A stretch of DNA of 64,000 nucleotides from Cyclobacteriaceae bacterium (GCA_016787725.1 JAEUTZ010000006.1:124001-188000); one strand, 5' to 3'; numbered from the stretch's first letter, positions 27,366 through 37,166 are shown. Numbers and translations are program-made. Notes: generated by a model from the sequence alone, not told the origin.

Positions 27366-27786
27366 GGGGTTTGGTTTTCAACTCCTGAATGTAACATGCG
27401 GCCAGTAGAATTCCCATCAGCAACGGGTTGACGATCATGCGGTGGATGGTGGACAGCCAGGGCGAAGAAATTTCGGTGGGACCTTCCAGCATCAACTTTA
27501 CCACCAGGTAAACGGGGAGGATCACCAAGATTTCTATCAAAAACAAGCTCCATGCCCAGCGGAGATAGGCGGGGCGGTGCGTAAATAAAACCCGGAACAC
27601 GAGCAGGAAGATACTATCGTTCAGGAGCAAGCGCACCGTGCGGTTGAATGCAAAGGTGAAGTTGGGGCCGGCATCGATGCCCGCGGCAGCCGCGTAGGTC
27701 CATTGCTGCGACAGATAGATGAGCAATAAGCCGAGGCCACTGCCTGTTAACACAAGCCACGCTTTCCAGGTAAGGTGATTAGTCAT
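27358..27786 (-). CDS. Exosortase F system-associated membrane protein
   Basis: 142 residues with about four transmembrane helices and no signal peptide. The pattern RLLLNDSIFLLVFRVLFTHR..., then SPWLSTIHRMIVNPLLMGILLAACYIQE near the C-terminus matches the small protein regularly encoded next to XrtF in Bacteroidota (exosortase F-associated family). Inner membrane; biochemical role unknown. Overlaps xrtF (8 bases) on one side and the aminotransferase (8 bases) on the other. Confidence 0.85.
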   Translation of the reverse strand: MTNHLTWKAWLVLTGSGLGLLLIYLSQQWTYAAAAGIDAGPNFTFAFNRTVRLLLNDSIFLLVFRVLFTHRPAYLRWAWSLFLIEILVILPVYLVVKLMLEGPTEISSPWLSTIHRMIVNPLLMGILLAACYIQELKTKPRV

Positions 27787-28288
27787 GCCATCTGATCCAG
27801 ATCCACCACGCTACAAAAACAAAGGCATACAGAAATGCCGTAAACAGATATTTATGAAAATAATAGAACCAGGTACTGTCCGTCTCCGCCAGCCAGAAGA
27901 GAAAGCCCACGCGCACCAGGTTCAAGCCATGAATCAATAAAAGACCACCGAGGATAAATGGGATCATCTTCCGTACGGGCCCACCGAAGGCGATGACAAA
28001 GGAGATGAATACGATCATCACGTTGATGCCGTTGCAGCCCTCAAAAAGATTGATGACTGCATCGTTGTTATTTACAAAACCAATTAAGGGTTTATCGGAA
28101 ACCGGAACCAATTCAAGGTGATACCCTCCCCAGCGGAGACAAGCGGCAGTCTGCTGACCCACCCACCGCGTGGCGGGGTCGGCTTGCGGGTACCACCCTG
28201 CGATCCAGAGGCCGTATAGTCCGTTGAGCACCAGGTAGAGGACAATAAAGATCAATAAGAAGCGCAGGGCCGGAGGCAGGGACTTCAT
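27779..28288 (-). CDS. xrtF: Exosortase family protein XrtF
   Basis: 169 residues, four to five helices. The catalytic residues of exosortases can be placed: Cys at 85 in EGCNGINVMIVFISFVIAF, Arg at 126 in HGLNLVRVGFLFW, and His at 145 in YFHKYLFTAF. Size and motif flanks fit XrtF rather than the larger EpsH-type enzymes. Exosortases are membrane transpeptidase-like proteases that process C-terminal sorting tails, usually coupled to exopolysaccharide export. It is embedded between an acetyltransferase (4-base overlap) and its associated protein. A candidate target lies about 6 kb downstream in the same orientation. Confidence 0.88.
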   Translation of the reverse strand: MKSLPPALRFLLIFIVLYLVLNGLYGLWIAGWYPQADPATRWVGQQTAACLRWGGYHLELVPVSDKPLIGFVNNNDAVINLFEGCNGINVMIVFISFVIAFGGPVRKMIPFILGGLLLIHGLNLVRVGFLFWLAETDSTWFYYFHKYLFTAFLYAFVFVAWWIWIRWHD

Positions 28289-28926
28289 GGTGCTTTGGGT
28301 TTAGCGGGTACACCAACAACCGTAGTAGCCGATGGAACTGATTGCAATACTATGGCCCCCGCCCCTACGCGCGCCTGATCGCCAATGGAAATGCTCTGCA
28401 GTACGGAAGCCCCGCTACCCAGCAACACTTCGTTACCCAGGTGCACATGACCCGACAGGTGCACGCCCGGCATAATGGATGAAAAATCTCCGATCGTGAC
28501 ATCATGCCCGATGGTGGAGTTGAGATTGATCAGCACGTGGCGACCGAGTGTGATATCCACGGTAAGGTGACAGCCTGCGGTGATGATGGAGCCGGCACCC
28601 ACATTGATATTAAGCCCGAGCGTAGCGGCCGGGTGAATGAGTACCGGAAATGCGAGGTGTGGGTTTGAAATTTTTGAGAGCACTGTGGCTTTGGTTTGGG
28701 GATCGCCCATGGCTACTACCACCGCGAGGGGATAATCGATTGTATTCAGATCTGCGATCGCACCCAACACCAATTGGCCGGCCAGTTTTTTTCCTTTGGG
28801 GAGCCCATCATCATAGAAGCCCACCAGGTTCCAGGTTAGTTGTTGCTGGTTGATCTGGCGGATCAGGACGGCTACTTCTTTTCCGAGGCCGCCTGCGCCT
28901 ATGATTGCAATGTCTTTCAGAACCAT
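28285..28926 (-). CDS. NeuD/PglD-family sugar O/N-acetyltransferase
   Basis: 213 residues. An N-terminal Rossmann-like subdomain (IAIIGAGGLGKEVAVLI, PglD_N type) is followed by a left-handed beta-helix of hexapeptide repeats (about 95-205: AATLGLNINVGAGSIITAGC, GRHVLINLNSTIGHDVTIGD, GNEVLLGSGASVLQ). The catalytic His of PglD corresponds to the one in STIGHDVTIG. Uses acetyl-CoA to acetylate an amino or hydroxy sugar nucleotide; with the aminotransferase and dehydratase a diacetamido-trideoxyhexose is plausible (inference). Overlaps xrtF by 4 bases. Confidence 0.9.
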   Translation of the reverse strand: MVLKDIAIIGAGGLGKEVAVLIRQINQQQLTWNLVGFYDDGLPKGKKLAGQLVLGAIADLNTIDYPLAVVVAMGDPQTKATVLSKISNPHLAFPVLIHPAATLGLNINVGAGSIITAGCHLTVDITLGRHVLINLNSTIGHDVTIGDFSSIMPGVHLSGHVHLGNEVLLGSGASVLQSISIGDQARVGAGAIVLQSVPSATTVVGVPAKPKAP

Positions 28927-28927
28927 T

Positions 28928-29018
28928 TTAGAAGTTAAAAGTCTAAAGTTAAAAGTTTAAAGAATAAAAATGCTTAAGCGGAAAGCTTGAAAGCTAAAAG
29001 CTTTAAGGCTAAAAGCTG
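28928..29018 (+). repeat. Degenerate AAAGTTAAAAGTTTAAAG-type repeat tract
   Basis: Tract of R-rich 9-10 base units (AAAAGTCTAAAGTTAAAAG, GAAAGCTTGAAAGCTAAAAG) filling the gap between the acetyltransferase and the sugar transferase. Similar tracts occur at 19.5, 29.6, 47.1, 48.1, 49.3 and 51.5 kb, all with the purine-rich strand on plus. Confidence 0.6.
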
Positions 29019-29026
29019 GTGTGGTG

Positions 29027-29602
29027 TTATCCGGAAAATTTTTCTTCGTTAAGGGAAGTGTCTTGTTTTAGGGAGAGGGCTAGTAGGAAGGTTTTGAACA
29101 AGATTGTTAGGTCAAGCCAGAGGGAGCAGCGAGTGATGTAGTCCAGATCATGCTTAAATTTTTCGGGCCAGGGCAGGTTGTTCTTGCCGGAGATTTGGGC
29201 GAGGCCGGTGATGCCGGGCCGGACTTCATGACGTTTGTTTTGCTCGGGCGAGAATAAAGGTTGGTATTCCAGCGGCAACGGCCGCGGGCCGATGATGGAC
29301 ATGTCCCCTCTCAGTACATTCCAGAGTTGCGGCAACTCATCGAGGTTTGTTATTCGTAGGAGGTTGCCCCAGGCAAATCTGCGGGCTGTTAACGATTGGG
29401 TTGTATCGGTTGAGAGGGTACGGAACTTGTGCATGATGAAGGGCTTGCCGTTTTTGCCGATTCGATATTGGGAAAACAGGATGGGGAATTGGGCCTGGAA
29501 CAAGTACCCAACTAAAATCAAGAATGTAATTATAAGAATGGGGATCAGGAATAGTAAAATCAGCATATAGTCAAACACCGGCTTTAAGGATTTGTAACTC
29601 AT
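29027..29602 (-). CDS. Undecaprenyl-phosphate sugar-1-phosphate transferase (PglC/short Bac_transf family)
   Basis: 191 residues. One N-terminal membrane (re-entrant) helix (about 8-35), the RIGKNGKPFIMHKFRT block, the catalytic DELPQLWNVLRGDMS segment (Asp-Glu dyad) with IGPRPLP, and the C-terminal VRPGITGLAQISGKN. The short length is that of monotopic PglC-type enzymes, not of WcaJ-type ones. Transfers a sugar-1-phosphate from UDP to undecaprenyl phosphate, the first membrane step of glycan assembly. It heads the minus-strand cluster, and TATCTTTA (one mismatch from the -7 box) lies just upstream. Confidence 0.9.
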   Translation of the reverse strand: MSYKSLKPVFDYMLILLFLIPILIITFLILVGYLFQAQFPILFSQYRIGKNGKPFIMHKFRTLSTDTTQSLTARRFAWGNLLRITNLDELPQLWNVLRGDMSIIGPRPLPLEYQPLFSPEQNKRHEVRPGITGLAQISGKNNLPWPEKFKHDLDYITRCSLWLDLTILFKTFLLALSLKQDTSLNEEKFSG

Positions 29603-30191
29603 TTAGGATAAAGATATAGAAAGTTGAAAGTTAAAAGTATAAAGTTCAAAGTCTGCTGTGCTAAAGCTTCGTGGCACTTGATTGGTGATCCTTTCCGACA
29701 TAGGGCGGACAAGCAGCTGATTTACTTAATCAAACGCTGCCCTGGATTGTTTCCTATTTTCTTTCGAACTGTGACAAATAAAAAAATGGATCAATTCAGA
29801 GCGGATAGCAAGTCCGCATTACTTTTGAAATAATGCTTTTGGCTTTTGAGAACTGAAGGAAGTAGCCTTGAAGCGAGCGAAGAATCCCCTCGACCGAAGT
29901 CTGTTATCCCGATTTCTGATTTGGGGGTCCTTCCGCCAAAGGTCGGACAGGTTCCGCCAGATGGCGGAATGGCAGCCTCAAATGGATTTCCAGTCCAGCT
30001 CTCGATTGAGATTTATTCTCTTGACCATAGGTCAGTGTTGTTACCGACCAAACACTTCTTTGATTTATTAGTTACGAACTGAGTCCGAAATACCATTGAA
30101 TGCAATTCAGAGAAGATAATGTATCATTTACTGAATGAAACAACCTCGACTCCTCTTTACCAAGTGGCCTTTCATTTTAAAATATGAAAGG
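29603..30191. other. Gene-free region holding repeats
   Basis: 589 bases between the sugar transferase and the FG-GAP gene. It holds an AAAGTTGAAAGTTAAAAG tract (29619-29652), a right-end relic of the MITE-like element (around 29738-29750, CCCTGGATTG), and one full element (29792-30008). The remainder to 30191 shows nothing recognisable. Confidence 0.6.
29792..30008 (+). mobile_element. MITE-like foldback element, copy 1
   Basis: Begins CAATTCAGAGCGGA and ends CTCTCGATTG, imperfect terminal inverted repeats. Internal GCGGATAG..TCCGC hairpin, the GCGAAGAATCCCCTCG block, and CCGCC/GGCGG palindromes in the right half. No coding capacity. Right terminal repeat is degenerate in this copy. Confidence 0.6.
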
Positions 30192-33100
30192 TTATCGACT
30201 GATCAGTACCTTGGTGTATACCTCATTACCTGCCGATAAAAAATAAAGTCCCGCTGATATATTGGATACATCAACCCGGCTTTCCCCGGCATGTGCCTCT
30301 GCCGATAATTGAAATTGTGCCCCTTGTGAAGAAGTCAATGTTACCACGCGTACTTCAATCCCATGAAGGATAATTATGCCAGACGCTGGGATTGGCGACA
30401 CAACCATTCTCGCCATTTCCTCTATCCCGGTAACTATATCAGACATCGCGCTACAGCCACCATAATTTACTAGGACGGTATAGGTGCCTCCGGATTCTGC
30501 AACGTAAGATGGATTAATCGCTCCGGGTATCGGCAAGCCATTTAGTATCCATTGATTGTTCGAACTGCTGCTCGAGGTAAGAATTATTTGGGTTCCGGAC
30601 GATGTTAAAGTAATAACCGGCTGAGCGGGATTCACACAAAATGACTGGCTTACAGCTGGGGCAGGCATATATTCTTCGTTGCCACCCTGGGTGGCAGTTA
30701 TCGTAACCGGACCAGGTCCCACTATGCTGACCTGACCTTGGCTCAATACAACATTCGTGTTTGACGAACTAAACTCAACCGGCAGTCCTGATGAAGCTTG
30801 TGCGGTTACAAGAAATGAAGGATCCCCTTCTGTTTTAGAGGTTAAAGCTGAAAAGGAAATGGTTTGGGTGCTTTTTGTTTTAAAGGCAATAGCAGGATAG
30901 GAAGACGTCAAGTAATTGTTAATTAACCTTGCCAGATCATCGCGGTACTCGAAAACGGTGGCAACATACTCTGTACCCGCTTGTAGTCCGGTAATGGTTA
31001 CTTCCGTTTGGTCACCTCTCAAAACAACGAAATTGCTGTTTCCAATATTCGCTCCCTGGCCGAATTGATTGTTGGCGGAATAGAATGCATCGTCTTCCGG
31101 GAGTTCAGCAGGAAAAGTATTTTTCCTCAGCAATACGATTCTCCCATCGCCAGCCCCCTTTCCAAATCCCAGCTTAGCCGATATGTCTGTGCGGTCTAAG
31201 ACGGTAATTGGCCCCGCCTGGCTGGTGGGTTCGGCAATGAAGAATCCCGGATAGACCTCAATACCATGAATGACTGAGAACCCAATGAGGTCCGGGCTTC
31301 CATCGTTGTTCAAGTCTGCTGAGGTGATATCCTGTTGCCCATCCGACTGGGCAAGCAGCTCCGTTTTCAGTTTGTATGTATTATTCTGCCTCTGTACATA
31401 GATTGCAATTTTAGGAACATAAATTCCTGCATTATTCCGGTTGACACGAATCGCAACGTCTCCCCGGCCGTCCTGATTAAAATCGGCCACAGTAAACAAA
31501 TAGTCGCTGGAAATAGTGAGGGGTTGTTGCACCGAAAAAACAAATTCCTGAAATACGCCAACACCCGTATTTTGGAATACAGAAAAAGTATTGTTATCAG
31601 ATATAGTGAAGATATCAGTAAGGTTATCGGTATCGTAATGACCGACCTCAAGCCTTGCTACGCGCCTGGTACTCGCAAGTTTAACAGGATCTGCAAAATT
31701 ACCATTACCGGAGTTCAGCAAGGTCCACGCATCGACAGCGTCACCAATCACAAGGTCTGGGGCGCCATCCGCATTCAGATTTGCTATTTTGGCATAATTT
31801 GGATACACCCCCAGTGACATAGCCTGGTGATTAAATGAGCCATCCCCGTTTCCGAAGAAGACACCATTCCAACAAAAAAAATCCTGTTTACCATCCAGGT
31901 TGAAGTCACCCGCTACCATTATGCCTGATGCCTGACTGACTTCGAATGGCGCCTGATGGTGTCCTTGGTTGTCGGTAAGGGAAAGTTTGACCCTGGATAT
32001 GCCGGAAAGATAGAGTTCCATAAAGAGTATGTCATCAAAACCATCTGAGTTAAAATCAGCTGTTTCTACATACTCAACCCTATACCCTGCCCCCAGAAGA
32101 TACGTATTACTTTCGAATGTCAGATTGCCATTGCCACGCTTTATTGTGGCTGCACCATTTGAGATTGATGCATTAACCAGATCAATATTCCCATCATGAT
32201 CTACATCGCGTGCTAATCCACGGAGCGGGCTGTTTCCAAGTATTTCTTTGTGCACCAGTTCAAAGCTGTCATTTACTCTTTTGAGAACTGACAGGCTCGG
32301 GAACCCCGAAAGGCTCACTAACTCGGGGCCTCCGTTGTTGTCTAAATCCACAAACGTGAGGTTCAGAACATCATTTACACGTTCATCAGAAAATGGATCT
32401 TTGACAAATGCACCTCCCGTGTTTAACAGAATTGCAGGGCCGGTGCCATTGTACGTGGCTATTGCCAGGTCTTGAAGACCATCATCATTATAATCTGCAC
32501 TCGCCAGACGAGAGGAGGCGGATGTAGAAGATGGAATCAGGACCGGGTTCGAAAACCCGCCAGACCCGTTATTTGTCATTCCGGCAATGTACACTGTACC
32601 ACTCGAAGAAAATGAACCAACGATATCCGTATTGTTGTCGTTGTTAAGGTCTGATGCAATTATATATATCGGAGTAGTTCCAAGGCTGACAGTGGTTTTA
32701 GCAAAGGTTGTGCTTGAAGAAAGATAAATATCCATTTGCTGACCCCGCCCGATAGCAAAGTCGTTTTTAGAGTCGTTATTGAAATCGGCAACAACTAAGC
32801 TACTTCCACCAATGACGTTGTTGTCAGTTTGTTGTGAAAAACCACCCAGTCCATTACCCTTGTACCAGGTAAGTGCTTGTCCAATATTAGGTACTACCAC
32901 GTCAGCGTGTCCATCGTTGTCAAAATCATCCGTTGATATTGAGTAAATATCAGTTGGGCCTGGAATAGTGAAATTAGACTTGGTAAATGACGTGCCGGTT
33001 GAAATCAAGATGATCAGTCGTTCACTGACAGGATTGTTTCTGTTTACGATCGCAAGGTCACTCTTACCATCTTCATTAAAATCAGCGGACACCAGTCGAT

Positions 33101-33455
33101 AATCAAAGTTTACTCCACCCGCGTCTGTCGAGGAGTTGGTATATACGTAAGTGCCATTGTTGTAGAGTACATGCAACTTACCCTCCGTGGAAGTAATGTA
33201 TGCTATGTCCTTGAAACCATTGTTATCAAAGTCTCCGATTGCCAAATCTTCCGGAGAGCCTTCTCCATCGACTTTTCGAGACATATCGAAAGTGAATTGA
33301 GCCGGTGCCTCCTGGTACATGGTGGCAAGGCAGGCGAATAGAACAACTGATAAAGCTAACTTACCAGGGTTGCCAAAATGAAAGTACCCGACCAGCCAGT
33401 TTCTTTTGGAGCTGGGTCTGAAATGGTGAAACTGTAGTCTATAAATCTTATCCAT
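30192..33455 (-). CDS. FG-GAP/VCBS repeat secreted protein with T9SS sorting domain
   Basis: 1087 residues. An extended N-terminus (about 34 residues) precedes the hydrophobic signal segment (LALSVVLFACLATMY, cleavage near APAQ-F). About a dozen FG-GAP/VCBS units (pattern DFNxDGxxDLxI with Asp-rich calcium loops) fill residues 60-760, as in a beta-propeller. Ig-like segments follow (SFSALTSKTEGDPSF..., ITLTSSGTQIIL), and the last 75 residues (VVSPIPASGIIILHG ... GLYFLSAGNEVYTKVLISR) are a type A T9SS signal. Cell surface or secreted; ligand unknown. Monocistronic in appearance. Confidence 0.88.
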   Translation of the reverse strand: MDKIYRLQFHHFRPSSKRNWLVGYFHFGNPGKLALSVVLFACLATMYQEAPAQFTFDMSRKVDGEGSPEDLAIGDFDNNGFKDIAYITSTEGKLHVLYNNGTYVYTNSSTDAGGVNFDYRLVSADFNEDGKSDLAIVNRNNPVSERLIILISTGTSFTKSNFTIPGPTDIYSISTDDFDNDGHADVVVPNIGQALTWYKGNGLGGFSQQTDNNVIGGSSLVVADFNNDSKNDFAIGRGQQMDIYLSSSTTFAKTTVSLGTTPIYIIASDLNNDNNTDIVGSFSSSGTVYIAGMTNNGSGGFSNPVLIPSSTSASSRLASADYNDDGLQDLAIATYNGTGPAILLNTGGAFVKDPFSDERVNDVLNLTFVDLDNNGGPELVSLSGFPSLSVLKRVNDSFELVHKEILGNSPLRGLARDVDHDGNIDLVNASISNGAATIKRGNGNLTFESNTYLLGAGYRVEYVETADFNSDGFDDILFMELYLSGISRVKLSLTDNQGHHQAPFEVSQASGIMVAGDFNLDGKQDFFCWNGVFFGNGDGSFNHQAMSLGVYPNYAKIANLNADGAPDLVIGDAVDAWTLLNSGNGNFADPVKLASTRRVARLEVGHYDTDNLTDIFTISDNNTFSVFQNTGVGVFQEFVFSVQQPLTISSDYLFTVADFNQDGRGDVAIRVNRNNAGIYVPKIAIYVQRQNNTYKLKTELLAQSDGQQDITSADLNNDGSPDLIGFSVIHGIEVYPGFFIAEPTSQAGPITVLDRTDISAKLGFGKGAGDGRIVLLRKNTFPAELPEDDAFYSANNQFGQGANIGNSNFVVLRGDQTEVTITGLQAGTEYVATVFEYRDDLARLINNYLTSSYPAIAFKTKSTQTISFSALTSKTEGDPSFLVTAQASSGLPVEFSSSNTNVVLSQGQVSIVGPGPVTITATQGGNEEYMPAPAVSQSFCVNPAQPVITLTSSGTQIILTSSSSSNNQWILNGLPIPGAINPSYVAESGGTYTVLVNYGGCSAMSDIVTGIEEMARMVVSPIPASGIIILHGIEVRVVTLTSSQGAQFQLSAEAHAGESRVDVSNISAGLYFLSAGNEVYTKVLISR

Positions 33456-33532
33456 TCCTTAGTATTTCAAGATAAAAATCAGGAAGGAACAACGCGTCAT
33501 CATGGCTAAAAAAGTTTGAAATACATAGCTAA

Positions 33533-36500
33533 TCACTTCTTAAAATTATAAGCCATTGTTTTCAGAATATTACCACTCTCATCGCGCACGGTTCGCAGGC
33601 GATTAAACTCATCATACTCATATCGCTGAACTGCTTGTGCTTTATCCGTGACACTTGTTACTCCGATCCCCGGCAAATAGGTGTAGGAAGTTATCTGGGC
33701 CGCGGGAGGTGTGATGCGCAGGTCATCGATTTTTGTACCGTCCTGAATCAACAGTGAACCTCCAGAATATGCAACCTCCTTATAATTCCATTTTGAATTG
33801 CTCCAATACCAATACGATAGCTTACTATTCGCCTGCACCGTTATTCCAGCCGGTTGTGTAAATGTGAAGTTGCTTGCCCGACTGAACCTTCCTGACCGAG
33901 CTTGGGAATCGAAAGTTCCACCTCCATACTCATACCCCTCAAAATAAAATTGACCAGGTTGGGTATTGACGCCCTCGGCAATCAGTTCAGGGGTTGTTGA
34001 ATTTGACCACAAAAATGATAGCGTAAGGTCATCCGTCTTTTGAATGGCGCTGAGATTACCAGCATTATCATATTGGTAAGTTGCCTTTAATTTATAAACT
34101 ATTGGTGGGGAGTTTATATTAGAGATAGTTGAAGCAGTAGTGTAACTCAAAGGCGCAGGTTCTTCGAGATCATAATATCTTTTCATCCTGATTGAGCCAT
34201 CAAAATTATCAACCTCATAATTTAAAAGCCTGCCTTGAAGCACATTTCCATCTTTCGTATTTCGTGTAAGACTTAGTACAGGCTCTAACTTATTTCGCGA
34301 TAACATATTAGCCAGCACCGTTGAGCCCACTGGATCAGTAAAGTCAAATGCATACCTTAACTCTTGACTTATCAAATAGCCATCTGATTTTTGGGTATCC
34401 ATCTTGCGGATTACATAATACGAATCCCTGTCGGTTAGACCATTCCTGAAGACATAGTTCATTGTCTTCGATTCCGTTAATGTGGAGCCACCCGGCTGAT
34501 AAGTATTAGTTACGGATGTTGCAGATTCAACCGCATAGCTCAAAAACCAATATTGTCTGAATGCAAAATTGCAATAACCACAGTTTTCGAATTTTGCCGG
34601 TGCAGCTTGCCACCCGACAATTGAATCAATTTGACTAATCGTATACGTATAGTCAACTGCACTGAGAAGCACATTATCCTGACGATATACTTTCTGATTT
34701 TTAGCCTTGCCAGTAAGGCCCGGATATACTGTGATCGGCAAATTTAAGCTACCTTCAATAGGCGAAATGAAACCCCAATTATTGAATTCATTATAAAATT
34801 CATAGATAGTTCTTCCAACCGGTGCTTGAGTGTCACTCGGGGAAGATACCACAATCTCCTCAACCTTATCGTAACCAAGAAGAGCAGTTTGGTTTACAAA
34901 AGTATTGAGCGAGCCTGACTCCAAAACTCTTAATCTATACTCGTAATAATTATTCTCACAAGTAGGCACCGTTGTTCCACCCACTGAATTATTTACACCT
35001 TTGTAATCATAGTCATACCGAAGTATATCATGCAACAGCCCACTTGATACGCCAGGCGTCAACTCATATTTAAACTTCCTTACAGTTGTGGCTGTGACTG
35101 CGGGATTTTCAAATTGTTGAATACTTTTTACACGAAGGCCTGGCCCTGTCTTATTCACAATCTGACTCCCCTTAGTGTACCACTTTATGGTGGCACCAAT
35201 GACATCTGCGCGATAAATGGAAATTGTGGCCCTCAATCTATAGGTACCCCGGAAAAGCTTGTATAAGGCAGCCGTTGATCCATTTATTAACTGCTGACTA
35301 TAAGACACATTTGTACCTGTAATAATGATACCACAATCTGCCGGAAGTCCACCACCTGGCGCTTCACAAGTTGATATGGCATCAACCCATAAATACGTTG
35401 TATCTTGTGTGAGCGTAAAAAATTCGTCATCTACATAGAACAGACCTTCCTGCGAATTTCCCGATTGACTGGGATTAATGAATACAGCGCGTGAGTTTTC
35501 AATCTGTTCATATTCTGTACCAAATCTGGAGTAGGTATTAGGCTCGTACTCTACTTTAACTGCCCCACCGGTTGGATAGTTGATCTGCTGCAACATGCCA
35601 TATTGTGTATAGTCAAATGCAGGATTACGATTGGCACCTTTGAAATTTATAAAATAATCATAGTTATAAAACTGTAGCAAATTGGGCTTGAAATACCGGG
35701 GTAATAGCGTAGAATTATTAGCACCATTAAAATATCCCCAATGATCGATGCTGTACGAGTTCTTTGTTGGTTTGGTAAGCGCATCATAATAACTGAATTT
35801 ATGAGCAGGCATCCGAACGCCACCTTTTCCAAATTCTACAAGACTATCTAAACGTAGGTACTCGGCATTACCCGCAATAGAAGTAAAGTAGGAGTGAAAG
35901 AACTTAAAATTCTTGATAGTATCAGAATTATGAAGCACCACCACTTGCTTGAGACGATGTCCTCCTGTGAGATCAAGCCGGTCAGTGTTCTCAGCAATAA
36001 AATTGACAGTATACCCTCTGAAGGTTATGCTGCTCAATCGTTGGCCACTTACTGTATTGTTGCTATGATTAGTGTAATCTGTATTGGCATAGTCGGGACC
36101 AACCGGGTCTGAAATATTAGGAGGAACCACCAGAAAGCCTTTCGATTCATGATCGGGCGTGCGATAACTAGTGGTCTCGGGCACGTAGGCAAATGAAATT
36201 GTTTCGCGGGCAGAGCCAGAACGTATCTGACTCACATACCATGAATTCTTTGGTTGCATCTCGCCCAACCGCGACTGGCCATTCATCTGAAAATTGGTTG
36301 ACTGAATAATGGATTGAATCCGCTCCGAAGCACTAAACTGATAAAGCGTGCCAGCCTCATCATACACGGCAAACTCGAAGTCATCAATGCCGCCTCCCGT
36401 TGTAATCAGTTCGATTTTCGTGCGGGTTTTTGGTAATGCCCGCACCCGACCGTTCCGGTCAAGAACAAATTTGCCTGATCCACCTCCCGGAAGCGCGTAC

Positions 36501-37012
36501 GAGTACAAATCAGGCTCGGTATCATAAAATGTTGGCTGTCCATTTGCACTTGAATTAAGAAGCTGATAAAAGATAAAGGCAGAGGAGTTGAGCCCGGTTG
36601 CTCCGGCACACTCATTCAATTTGGGTTTACCGGCTGCCGTGTAATAATTATCCATAGCATCCCGATAATAACCAAAGGCGAAATTATCAGGGGAATCCTG
36701 GATGGTACGGCTAATGGCACCCGAACTAGAAAGTGACCAACCATACCCTACCCAACCGGGAGTTTCATTCACTTTAAACCCGTTGGCGTTGTATGTAAGG
36801 GTAATGGGAAGATTAAGGTCACGGCCGCTGAGTTGAAACAAAGGAATGGAAATATCTGCGGTGCCGGTATAATAGCTTACCGGCAGATCAGCCACCTTGG
36901 TGATTGCGTACGCAGCGGGGGAAGGGGGCACCGGTGCGTTGAGCACATTCAGGTTTTGCGCGTAGATTTTGTGTAGGCTCAGTGCAAGCAAAATGGTTAG
37001 CAGTGATTTCAT
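33533..37012 (-). CDS. Large exported RHS/YD-repeat-type protein
   Basis: 1159 residues with signal peptide (cleavage near IYAQ-N). The N-terminal third (VADLPVSYYTGTADISIPLFQLSGRDLNLPITLTYNANGFKVNETPGWVG in part) is the conserved head of Bacteroidota RHS-type proteins. YD-like repeats appear at the end (QRYEYDEFNRLRTVRDESGNILKTMAYNFKK in part), with no toxin tip after them. No T9SS tail is visible. Such proteins probably form a beta-shell at the cell surface; role unknown. Stands apart from the RHS toxin unit by the RAYT locus. Confidence 0.82.
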   Translation of the reverse strand: MKSLLTILLALSLHKIYAQNLNVLNAPVPPSPAAYAITKVADLPVSYYTGTADISIPLFQLSGRDLNLPITLTYNANGFKVNETPGWVGYGWSLSSSGAISRTIQDSPDNFAFGYYRDAMDNYYTAAGKPKLNECAGATGLNSSAFIFYQLLNSSANGQPTFYDTEPDLYSYALPGGGSGKFVLDRNGRVRALPKTRTKIELITTGGGIDDFEFAVYDEAGTLYQFSASERIQSIIQSTNFQMNGQSRLGEMQPKNSWYVSQIRSGSARETISFAYVPETTSYRTPDHESKGFLVVPPNISDPVGPDYANTDYTNHSNNTVSGQRLSSITFRGYTVNFIAENTDRLDLTGGHRLKQVVVLHNSDTIKNFKFFHSYFTSIAGNAEYLRLDSLVEFGKGGVRMPAHKFSYYDALTKPTKNSYSIDHWGYFNGANNSTLLPRYFKPNLLQFYNYDYFINFKGANRNPAFDYTQYGMLQQINYPTGGAVKVEYEPNTYSRFGTEYEQIENSRAVFINPSQSGNSQEGLFYVDDEFFTLTQDTTYLWVDAISTCEAPGGGLPADCGIIITGTNVSYSQQLINGSTAALYKLFRGTYRLRATISIYRADVIGATIKWYTKGSQIVNKTGPGLRVKSIQQFENPAVTATTVRKFKYELTPGVSSGLLHDILRYDYDYKGVNNSVGGTTVPTCENNYYEYRLRVLESGSLNTFVNQTALLGYDKVEEIVVSSPSDTQAPVGRTIYEFYNEFNNWGFISPIEGSLNLPITVYPGLTGKAKNQKVYRQDNVLLSAVDYTYTISQIDSIVGWQAAPAKFENCGYCNFAFRQYWFLSYAVESATSVTNTYQPGGSTLTESKTMNYVFRNGLTDRDSYYVIRKMDTQKSDGYLISQELRYAFDFTDPVGSTVLANMLSRNKLEPVLSLTRNTKDGNVLQGRLLNYEVDNFDGSIRMKRYYDLEEPAPLSYTTASTISNINSPPIVYKLKATYQYDNAGNLSAIQKTDDLTLSFLWSNSTTPELIAEGVNTQPGQFYFEGYEYGGGTFDSQARSGRFSRASNFTFTQPAGITVQANSKLSYWYWSNSKWNYKEVAYSGGSLLIQDGTKIDDLRITPPAAQITSYTYLPGIGVTSVTDKAQAVQRYEYDEFNRLRTVRDESGNILKTMAYNFKK

Positions 37013-37127
37013 AACTGCATTTGGGTTTAATAGATCCTTATTTAATTCCTCATTCCTTTAACTATACCTGCCCTTCAATGGGACTTTGATTTCAATCAAA
37101 ACTGTCAGGTTGGAAGACCATTTCCAA

Positions 37128-37155
37128 GCGGAGTCTCCCGCCTCGGGGACTCCGC
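37128..37155. repeat. REP element downstream of the RAYT gene
   Basis: Imperfect palindrome with arms GCGGAGTCTCCCG and CGGGGACTCCGC and a 3-base loop. Apart from the loop it is the exact reverse complement of the REP at 37834-37861 on the other side of the transposase gene. Confidence 0.8.
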
Positions 37156-37166
37156 GTATTACAGAC

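Noticed and set aside
29603-30191. tRNA or small RNA gene in the gap
   Set aside because: The hairpins seen belong to the repeated MITE-like element; no T-loop-like GTTCGAATC with matching acceptor arms was found.
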